From Giesbergeria sp. (lineage in GTDB: Bacteria > Pseudomonadota > Gammaproteobacteria > Burkholderiales > Burkholderiaceae_C), in NCBI GenBank assembly GCA_030690515.1, contig JAUYGP010000370.1:1-12935 (forward strand): DNA of 12,935 nt, in the 5' to 3' direction. The notes beneath the pieces were generated by a model. It searched no databases and was not told where the DNA came from. It worked only from the letters and a program-made list of their open reading frames with translations. How positions within the stretch are numbered: position 1 is the stretch's first letter; each line of letters opens with the position of its first letter. The position numbers and the translations under genes were made by a program. This document shows, piece by piece, positions 7,423 to 12,935 of the stretch.

Positions 7423-8060
7423 GGTTGTAGCCCCGACATGCGTACGGTGGCCGCCACCTCGCCAGTAGCTGGCACCTGCAAGGTTTGCTGCACGGCCGGT
7501 TCGCCGATGGGCTGGCGCGGATGCCAGACGCGCAACTGGTAGCTGCCTGCGGGCACGTTGTCGAGGCGCACGCGGCCTGGCACCGCTCCGTCCACACCGG
7601 TTTGCGCGTAGTAAGGCGTATCCACCACCACAATCCAGCCGACCATGTTGTCGTGGATATTGCAGCCCAGCAAAACCACCCCCGGCTGGTCAAACAGCAC
7701 CGGCTGGGCTTCCTTTCCCTTGTAGAGTTTGATCTCGAATTTTTTGGTCGGCGAGAACGAATACACATGGTGGCGCACCGCGTCCAGATTGGGAAACTGC
7801 ACCTCGGTCCCCACCGTGGCCACCAGCACCGCAGGAACAAATTGTTTTTTCTGCTGCGCCATGGTCACGCCCTGCAGCGGACGCACCTGTCGGCGCGCCT
7901 CGGCAGACTCCAGGTACACCACGGCCTGGTCCAAAGGCTTGCCGCTAACGGCGTCGCGCACCTCCACCTGCACGCTGCCCGCCCAGGCGGACGCCATGGG
8001 CAACAGAACCGACCCGGCCACCCGAAACCAAGGGCCTACGGGCAGTAACAGTGATCTCAT
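7419..8060 (-). CDS. Periplasmic cupredoxin-like protein ('methylamine utilization' family)
   Basis: A 213-residue exported protein. The signal peptide spans about residues 1-27 (MRSLLL..., cleavage likely after ASAWA). The mature part starts with a carboxypeptidase-regulatory-like beta segment (VQVEVRDAVSGKPLDQAVVYLES), followed by a cupredoxin core with a candidate type-1 copper site: His97 or His98 (RHHVYSFS), Cys133, His136 and Met139 (GCNIHDNM). A second short beta region (VRLDNVPAGSYQLRVWHP) ends the protein. Relatives are often named methylamine utilization protein without proof of that role. The frame extends upstream over the regulator gene, but the ATG at 8060 has AAGGAG 9 bases before it and gives the signal peptide. 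Its TGA overlaps the TTG of the GGDEF-EAL gene, so the two are probably co-expressed. It may supply a copper or redox cue to that sensor, which is inference. Confidence 0.87.
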   Translation of the reverse strand: MRSLLLPVGPWFRVAGSVLLPMASAWAGSVQVEVRDAVSGKPLDQAVVYLESAEARRQVRPLQGVTMAQQKKQFVPAVLVATVGTEVQFPNLDAVRHHVYSFSPTKKFEIKLYKGKEAQPVLFDQPGVVLLGCNIHDNMVGWIVVVDTPYYAQTGVDGAVPGRVRLDNVPAGSYQLRVWHPRQPIGEPAVQQTLQVPATGEVAATVRMSGLQP

Positions 8061-8127
8061 GGCGAAGGGCTCCTTTGTCCCTGCTTTATAGCGCATGGAA
8101 CCCGTGGGCATGCGGGATGCAGGAGCT

Positions 8128-8847
8128 TCATTTCTCCCCGTGGAGCCATCCGGCACGCATAGCTTCCAGGTTGAGCACCCGCAGGCCACCATATTCCACG
8201 CGGATCGCCCCTTGCGCCTCCAGCGTGGCCAGAGCCTCGTTAACGCGCTGGCGCGACAAGCCCACCAAGTAGGCCAGTTCCTGCTGGGTAATACGCAGTA
8301 CCTCCCCCACGCCGGGGTAGAGCACCGAGTTGAACAGTGCGGCCAGGCTGCGGGCCACCCGCGCATCCGGGTTGTTCAACCGATCGATTTCACGCGCCGC
8401 AATGAACTGCCCCAGGCGCTCGTTGAGCTGGTGCATGACAAACCGGTTGAACCCGATGGAATGGTCCAGCAGCCAGTGGAAGGTGTCGATGGGCAAGCCT
8501 GCCACCACGCTCTTGCGCAGCGCCTGAACGTTGTAGCGATAGGGCTCGCGCTTGACCGCCGTACCTTCGCCAAACCAGCCGCCCGGGGGCAGACCGGCGA
8601 AGGTCATGGTGCCGCCATCGGCATTGTCATTGCTCATTTTCAGGAGCCCTTCGACGACGCCAAACCAGTAGGTGACAGGCCGTCCGATACGGCACACGTA
8701 GTCGCCAGCCAAGGCGTCTCCCACGAGCAACTCCGCCACAGCACGTTCACGTTCAGCCGGGTGCAGCAGCGACAGCCAGGGTATCCCTCCCAGCTCCTCG
8801 GTGGTGGGCTGGCGACGACGGTGGTGCAGTGACAAGTCCTGGTTCAT
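8128..8847 (-). CDS. Crp/Fnr-family transcriptional regulator
   Basis: A 239-residue DNA-binding regulator. The cyclic-nucleotide-binding-like beta-barrel runs from about 20 to 125 (PVTYWFGVVEGLLKMS; GGWFGEGTAVKREPYRYNVQAL), then a dimerisation helix (about 130-155) and a C-terminal winged HTH with LRITQQELAYLVGLSRQRVNEALATLE at about 184-210. The phosphate-binding cassette keeps Gly-Glu, but where E. coli CRP has Arg-Ser this protein has Arg104-Tyr105, so cAMP may not be the ligand. Only one cysteine (Cys52) is present, which excludes an FNR-type Fe-S cluster. I chose the ATG at 8847; the frame continues to a GTG at 8952 but the added residues look non-coding. It sits 67 bases before the cupredoxin gene and is divergent from the substrate-binding-protein gene, so it could control either side. 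Confidence 0.9.
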   Translation of the reverse strand: MNQDLSLHHRRRQPTTEELGGIPWLSLLHPAERERAVAELLVGDALAGDYVCRIGRPVTYWFGVVEGLLKMSNDNADGGTMTFAGLPPGGWFGEGTAVKREPYRYNVQALRKSVVAGLPIDTFHWLLDHSIGFNRFVMHQLNERLGQFIAAREIDRLNNPDARVARSLAALFNSVLYPGVGEVLRITQQELAYLVGLSRQRVNEALATLEAQGAIRVEYGGLRVLNLEAMRAGWLHGEK

Positions 8848-9052
8848 ACGGCGGGGCTGTGTTGAATGGCCTGGCAAATAGCGGGGCTTACGCCCTGTTT
8901 CAGAAGCATGCCCGTCCTTCCCAAAAAAGCTTGTACGGGAATACCACGACACAAATTGTCATCGAAAAGACAAAATAATTCCAATTTGCGTTTCATGATG
9001 TATCCGATCGGGCACCACCGCCCACGCCCAGGACACAGAGGAGCCCCGTCCC
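8848..9052. promoter_or_regulatory. Divergent intergenic region between the regulator and the ABC binding-protein gene
   Basis: This 205-base gap must hold promoters for both directions. It contains one copy of the duplicated operator-like element (8953-8978), an AT-rich stretch unlike the surrounding GC-rich DNA, and a possible TTCCC-N14-GGGAA inverted repeat (8918-8941) that may be chance. An AGAGGAG at 9037-9043 serves the gene at 9053. I could not identify convincing -35/-10 pairs on either strand. Confidence 0.55.
8953..8978. promoter_or_regulatory. Operator-like element, copy 1 (TTGTC-N8-GACAA)
   Basis: A 26-base AT-rich sequence whose core at 8956-8973 is a perfect 5-bp inverted repeat, TTGTC-ATCGAAAA-GACAA. 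The same 26 bases, with two changes, recur at 10248-10273 before the ligase gene. Two-fold symmetry and the placement before two related genes suggest the binding site of a dimeric regulator. Its centre is about 88 bases before the ATG at 9053. Confidence 0.6.
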
Positions 9053-10216
9053 ATGCATTCCCCCCTTCCCTCCGCCATTTCATCCCCTGCCCGGCGCAGC
9101 CTGCTCGCCACCGCGCTTGCCTTGCCCTGGATGGGCCTCGCCTCGCGTGCCCACGCACAGGACGGCATCATCAAAATCTGTCAGTCAACCGCACTGACAG
9201 GTCCGCTGGCCGATCTAGGCTCCGCCATGCACCAGGGCGCCAAAGCTGCTTTTGCCGCCACCAACGCCCGTGGCGGCGTCCTGGGACGAAAAATCGAATT
9301 GACAACCCTGGACGACGGCTACGAAATCCCGCGAGCCCTGGCCAACGTCGAGAAGTTCCTGGCCGACCCGGAATGCTTCGCCCTATTCAACTGCATGGGA
9401 ACCCCTATGGTGGGCGCAATGATGCCCAAGGTGCTGGAGTCGGGCATGCCCTTTTTCGCCCCTTTCACTGGCGCACAGCTCAGCCGCATTGCGGGCGCCC
9501 GTAACGTCTTCAACATCCGTGCCAGCTACGCCGACGAGGCTGACAAGGCGGTGCAGCATTTGGCCACCATCGGCATCCGCCGCATTGCGGTCGTATACCA
9601 AAACAATGCTTTTGGCAAAGAGGTGTTCGACAGCGCACAACAGGCCATCGCCGAGGCAAAACTCCCCCCCGCACTCAATGTCACTGTAGAGAACGACTCA
9701 TCCGATGCTGCCAGCGCGGCGGCCAAGCTGGCCGAAGGCAACCCCGAAGCGGTTCTGATTGGCCTTGCGGGCAAGCCCGCCCTGGAGTTTGTAAAGGCGT
9801 TTCGGCCCCTGCGCAAAGGCGTCACCTTGTATGCGCTGTCGGTACTAGGCACCTCGGCCAATATCAAGGCCCTGGGACCCAACGCAGTAGGCATGGCCGT
9901 CTCGCAGGTCGTACCGCTGCCCACGAACACGATCGTTCCGATCGTGCGCGAATTCCAGCAGGCTCTCAAGGCTCTGGGTACACCAGCGGATGCCTCCCAC
10001 CTGGCACTTGAGGGCTACATCAACGCCCGCGTTTTCATTGAAGCCCTGCAACGGGCCGGGCGCAACCCGACACGGGCCGCATTCATCGACGCTACGTGGA
10101 GTCTGAAAAAAGTGGACATGGGCGGCTTTGAAATCAATGCCAGCACGTCTGAGCGCAACGCCTCACGCTTCGTGGAGCTCACGCTGGTCACCCGCGATGG
10201 TCGTTTCATGCGCTGA
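9053..10216 (+). CDS. ABC transporter substrate-binding protein, branched-chain amino acid (Liv) type
   Basis: A 387-residue periplasmic binding protein of the LivJ/LivK-like Peripla_BP_6 family, which captures small organic ligands and hands them to a Liv-type ABC importer. The signal peptide covers about residues 1-35, with ARRSLLATALALPWMG containing Arg14-Arg15 (possible Tat signal), and cleavage after RAHA. The mature protein has the family pattern: ICQSTALTGPLADLG, NARGGVLGRKIELTTLDDGYEIPRA and RIAVVYQNNAFGKE. The ligand cannot be deduced; members bind amino acids, aromatic acids, amides or other acids. The ATG at 9053 follows AGAGGAG by 9 bases. It is followed after 155 bases by the ligase gene, which has its own copy of the operator-like element, so the two are probably co-regulated rather than strictly one transcript. 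Confidence 0.93.
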   Translation: MHSPLPSAISSPARRSLLATALALPWMGLASRAHAQDGIIKICQSTALTGPLADLGSAMHQGAKAAFAATNARGGVLGRKIELTTLDDGYEIPRALANVEKFLADPECFALFNCMGTPMVGAMMPKVLESGMPFFAPFTGAQLSRIAGARNVFNIRASYADEADKAVQHLATIGIRRIAVVYQNNAFGKEVFDSAQQAIAEAKLPPALNVTVENDSSDAASAAAKLAEGNPEAVLIGLAGKPALEFVKAFRPLRKGVTLYALSVLGTSANIKALGPNAVGMAVSQVVPLPTNTIVPIVREFQQALKALGTPADASHLALEGYINARVFIEALQRAGRNPTRAAFIDATWSLKKVDMGGFEINASTSERNASRFVELTLVTRDGRFMR

Positions 10217-10371
10217 TGGGGCGTAAACCCGATCAGGAGTTTCCCTTAAATTGTCATCGTAAAGACAAGATAACGTCAAAGTCAGCCCTAGGATAGCCCC
10301 AGAGGTGTGGCAAGGGCCGCACCACCGGCACCACCGGATCGACAGACATCTTGCAAATGATAGGAACCGGA
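10217..10371. promoter_or_regulatory. Intergenic region before the acyl-CoA synthetase gene
   Basis: 155 bases with no gene. They hold the second operator-like copy (10248-10273) and an AGGAA ribosome site at 10362-10366, 5 bases before the ATG at 10372. A weak imperfect hairpin (CTGAT...ATCAG, 10213-10236) overlaps the end of the binding-protein gene, but it has no T-tract and is not called a terminator. Confidence 0.5.
10248..10273. promoter_or_regulatory. Operator-like element, copy 2 (TTGTC-N8-GACAA)
   Basis: Matches the element at 8953-8978 at 24 of 26 positions. The inverted-repeat core is TTGTC-ATCGTAAA-GACAA at 10251-10268; one of the two differences lies in the spacer and the other just outside the right arm, so both arms are unchanged. 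It is centred about 112 bases before the ATG of the ligase gene. Conservation of the arms supports a protein-binding role. Confidence 0.6.
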
Positions 10372-12318
10372 ATGAAGACCACGTTCCCCCAACTGCTGCT
10401 CAAGCATGCAGCTGAGCGCCCTGCCGCAGCGGCACTGCGCGAAAAAGAATACGGCATCTGGCAAGCCCACAGCTGGGCGGCCCTGGCCGCACTGGTGGAG
10501 CAGGTGGCAGCAGGCCTGCACCTGGCCGGCCTGCGCCGTGGCGAACATATGGTGGTGATCGGCTCCAACCGCCCACGCTTATACGCCACCATGCTGGCCG
10601 CCCAGGCACTAGGTGCCATTCCCGTGCCGCTGTACCAGGACGCCGTGGCGGTCGAGTGCATCTTCCCGCTGAACAACGCCGAGGTGCGATTTGCCGTGGT
10701 GGAAGACCAGGAACAGGTCGACAAAATGCTGGAAATCCGTGACCGCTGCCCAGCGATTTCCAACATCTATTTCGACGACCCCCGAGGCCTGCGCAAATAC
10801 GAGGAAGAGGGACTCGATAGCATGGAAGCCCTGATCGCAGCCGGCCAGGCTTTTGTTCAGAAAAATCCGCAATGGTTCAGCGCTGAAGTTGCCAAGGCAC
10901 AGCCCGACGACGTGGCGGCCATGTTCTTCACCTCGGGCACCACAGGGAACCCCAAAGGTGTAGTACACACACACAACTCGCTGCTGAACAGCGCCGCGGC
11001 CGGCGCCGAGTTCGACAAGCTCACCAGCGCCGAAGAAGTGCTGGCCTACCTGCCACCCGCCTGGATCGGCCAGAACATCTTCAGCTACGCACAGTGGCTC
11101 ACTTGCGGCTACGTGGTGAATTGCCCCGAGTCGGCCAGCACCGTCACCATCGACTTGAAGGAAGTCGGCCCGACATATTACTTCGCGCCGCCGCGTGTGT
11201 TCGAGGGTTTGCTCACCAGCGTCACCATCCGCATGGAAGATGCGGGTCTCATCAAACGCAAGATGTTTGCCGCCTGCATGGACGTGGCCGAGCGCGTGGG
11301 CCCCGCGCTCATGGACGGCGCGCAAGTGGGGCTCTTCGACCGCATCAAATATGCGCTGGGCGACCTGCTGGTGTACGGCCCACTGCGCAACAACCTGGGT
11401 TTTTCACGCGTACGTGTGGCCTACACGGCGGGGGAAGCCATCGGCCCCGACCTGTTCAGCTTTTACCGCTCTATCGGCATCAATTTGAAGCAGCTCTACG
11501 GCTCGACAGAAACGGCTGTGTTTGTCTGCCTACAGCCCGACAACCAGGCACGGGCCGACACCGTGGGAGTGCCGATCCGGGGCGTGGAGATCAAGGTCGC
11601 CGACAACGGCGAAATCCTGGTCAAGTCGGCGGGTCTACTCAAAGAGTATTACAAGAACCCCGAGGCCACCGCAGAAGTACTCACGCCCGATGGCTGGTAC
11701 CACACCAGCGACGCCGGTTTTCTCGATGCACATGGTCACCTGAAGATCATTGACCGCGTGAAGGACGTGGGCCGCATCAAGGGCGGCGCCAACGACGGCG
11801 CCATGTTCGCTCCCAAGTATGTGGAGAACAAGCTCAAGTTCTTCCCCTACATCAAGGAAGTCGTGGCCCTGGGTGACGGGCGCAACAAAGTGTGCGTGAT
11901 GATCAACATAGACTTCGATGCGGTGGGCAACTGGGCCGAGCGCCGCAACCTGCCTTACGCCGGCTACACCGATCTGGCCCAAAAACCCGAGGTCTACGAG
12001 CTCGTCAAGGAATGCGTCGAAAAGGTCAACGCGGACCTGGCCAGCGACACGTTGTTGGCAGGCAGCCAGGTCAGCCGTTTCCTGGTGCTGCACAAGGAGC
12101 TGGACGCCGACGATGGCGAACTCACCCGCACCAACAAGGTCCGCCGCGGCTTCATTGCCGAGAAGTACGCCGACCTGGTTTCCGCCCTGTACGAAGGCCG
12201 TTCGGAACAGTACATCGAGACCCAGGTCAAGTTCGAGGATGGTCGCACGGGCAGCGTCAGCGCCACCCTCAAGATCTCGGACACCAAAACATTTACACCG
12301 GTGAAAACAGCCGCCTAA
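10372..12318 (+). CDS. AMP-forming acyl-CoA synthetase (long-chain-type, FadD15/COG1022-like)
   Basis: A 648-residue adenylate-forming ligase that activates a carboxylic acid with ATP and joins it to CoA. Motifs in order: FTSGTTGNPKG (186-196, ATP phosphate loop), VAYTAGEAI (349-357), YGSTET (376-381, adenine site), GWYHTSD (441-447), DRVKDVGRIKGG (461-472, hinge and ribose-binding Asp), and GELTRTNKVRR (582-592) with candidate catalytic Lys589. Length and the extended C-terminal domain fit COG1022 long-chain acyl-CoA synthetases, but the acid used is unknown. Upstream in-frame starts exist (TTG 10351, ATG 10357); ATG 10372 is preferred because AGGAA lies 5 bases before it and the protein starts MKTTFPQLLLKHAAERP, typical of the family. 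The ABC ATPase gene follows after 12 bases, so activation is coupled to uptake, probably of an organic acid. Confidence 0.93.
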   Translation: MKTTFPQLLLKHAAERPAAAALREKEYGIWQAHSWAALAALVEQVAAGLHLAGLRRGEHMVVIGSNRPRLYATMLAAQALGAIPVPLYQDAVAVECIFPLNNAEVRFAVVEDQEQVDKMLEIRDRCPAISNIYFDDPRGLRKYEEEGLDSMEALIAAGQAFVQKNPQWFSAEVAKAQPDDVAAMFFTSGTTGNPKGVVHTHNSLLNSAAAGAEFDKLTSAEEVLAYLPPAWIGQNIFSYAQWLTCGYVVNCPESASTVTIDLKEVGPTYYFAPPRVFEGLLTSVTIRMEDAGLIKRKMFAACMDVAERVGPALMDGAQVGLFDRIKYALGDLLVYGPLRNNLGFSRVRVAYTAGEAIGPDLFSFYRSIGINLKQLYGSTETAVFVCLQPDNQARADTVGVPIRGVEIKVADNGEILVKSAGLLKEYYKNPEATAEVLTPDGWYHTSDAGFLDAHGHLKIIDRVKDVGRIKGGANDGAMFAPKYVENKLKFFPYIKEVVALGDGRNKVCVMINIDFDAVGNWAERRNLPYAGYTDLAQKPEVYELVKECVEKVNADLASDTLLAGSQVSRFLVLHKELDADDGELTRTNKVRRGFIAEKYADLVSALYEGRSEQYIETQVKFEDGRTGSVSATLKISDTKTFTPVKTAA

Positions 12319-12330
12319 AAGACCGCAACC

Positions 12331-12935
12331 ATGACCGAAAAAAAGATTGGCGACGTCATTCTGGACGTCAATAACATCAGCCTGCGCTTTGGCGGCGTGA
12401 ACGCACTGACCGATATTTCGTTCAATGTGCGCGAGCACGAAATTCGCTCCATCATCGGCCCCAACGGCGCGGGCAAGAGCTCCATGCTCAACTGCATCAA
12501 CGGTGTGTACACACCGCAGGAAGGCGCCATCACCTTCCGCGGCAAGACGTTCTCACACATGAACTCACGCCAGGTGGCCGAAATGGGCATTGGCCGCACC
12601 TTCCAGAACCTGGCACTGTTCAAGGGCATGAGTGTGATCGACAACATCATGACCGGGCGCAACCTCAAGATCAAAAGCAACCTTCTGATGCAGGCACTGC
12701 GCATCGGCCCGGCTCAGCGCGAAGAAGAGGCGCACCGCGAATTTGTCGAACACATCATCGATTTTCTGGAGATCCAGGCCTTTCGCAAGACACCCGTGGG
12801 CCAGTTGCCCTACGGCCTGCAAAAGCGCGTGGACCTTGGGCGGGCGCTGGCCATGGAACCGCAGGTACTGTTGCTTGACGAGCCCATGGCCGGTATGAAC
12901 GTGGAAGAAAAGCAGGACATGTGCCGCTTCATCCT
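12331..12935 (+). CDS. LivG-like ABC transporter ATP-binding protein, C-terminus cut by window edge
   Basis: Cytoplasmic ATPase subunit of a branched-chain-amino-acid-type ABC importer. 201 complete codons are present and about 50-60 residues are missing at the right edge. Visible motifs: Walker A GPNGAGKS (43-50), Q-loop Gln92 in RTFQNLALF, signature region LPYGLQKRVDLGRAL (159-173, in place of LSYGQQ), and Walker B VLLLDEP with the LivG-typical continuation MAGMN (179-190). The long insert between Q-loop and signature is characteristic of LivG rather than LivF. The ATG at 12331 lies 12 bases after the ligase stop with no obvious ribosome site, which suggests one transcript and perhaps coupling. 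The permease, LivF and possibly a second binding-protein gene would be expected to the right. Confidence 0.95.
   Translation, partial: MTEKKIGDVILDVNNISLRFGGVNALTDISFNVREHEIRSIIGPNGAGKSSMLNCINGVYTPQEGAITFRGKTFSHMNSRQVAEMGIGRTFQNLALFKGMSVIDNIMTGRNLKIKSNLLMQALRIGPAQREEEAHREFVEHIIDFLEIQAFRKTPVGQLPYGLQKRVDLGRALAMEPQVLLLDEPMAGMNVEEKQDMCRFI

Noticed and set aside
8061..8366. Upstream extension of the cupredoxin reading frame
   Set aside because: It overlaps the regulator gene in another frame, while the ATG at 8060 has a good ribosome site and begins a clear signal peptide.
8918..8941. Inverted repeat TTCCC-N14-GGGAA in the divergent gap
   Set aside because: Short arms, no second copy seen in the window and no fit to a known site; not enough to call an operator.
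8956..8984. TTGTCA within the operator-like element as a -35 box
   Set aside because: No acceptable -10 hexamer lies 16-18 bases downstream in either copy, so I treat the element as a protein-binding site rather than a promoter.
10213..10236. Imperfect hairpin CTGAT...ATCAG at the end of the binding-protein gene
   Set aside because: Short, bulged stem with no T-tract after it; probably chance.

Overview
This window looks like chromosomal DNA of a high-GC betaproteobacterium, most likely a member of the Comamonadaceae (Acidovorax/Comamonas-like). That placement rests on protein style (RluF-like pseudouridine synthase with a Pro/Ala-rich N-terminus, LivG/FadD-type cluster, DHH protein) and on an intergenic palindrome that resembles, from memory, a repeat common in that family. 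It is inference, not a database result.

Layout. Seven genes run leftward from about 8847 to the left edge: a Crp/Fnr-family regulator, a periplasmic cupredoxin-like 'methylamine utilization' protein, a membrane GGDEF-EAL c-di-GMP protein whose TTG start overlaps the stop of the cupredoxin gene, an RluF/RluB-type pseudouridine synthase, an alpha/beta-hydrolase (lipase-like), a DHH-family phosphoesterase, and htpG (C-terminus cut by the window edge). Three genes run rightward from 9053: a branched-chain-amino-acid-type ABC substrate-binding protein, an AMP-forming acyl-CoA synthetase, and a LivG-like ABC ATPase cut by the right edge.

How the parts fit. The rightward genes look like the start of an uptake-and-activation cluster: a periplasmic binding protein and Liv-type ABC importer bring in an organic acid or amino-acid-like substrate, and the ligase turns an acid into its CoA thioester. 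The binding-protein gene and the ligase gene are each preceded by the same 26-base element with a TTGTC-N8-GACAA inverted repeat (two mismatches between copies), so they are probably controlled together by one dimeric regulator. The leftward crp-like / cupredoxin / GGDEF-EAL group looks like a signalling unit: an exported copper-site protein next to a membrane protein with a periplasmic sensor region, a degenerate GGDEF (GGNEF) and an apparently complete EAL phosphodiesterase. The remaining leftward genes are housekeeping. htpG appears to have its own heat-shock (sigma-32) promoter, with a close match to CTTGAAA-N13-CCCC, and a strong 10-bp palindrome sits between it and the DHH gene.

I saw no tRNA, rRNA, CRISPR array, insertion sequence, integrase or phage gene. 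The most worthwhile leads are the duplicated operator-like element, the crp/cupredoxin/EAL unit, and the htpG control region.
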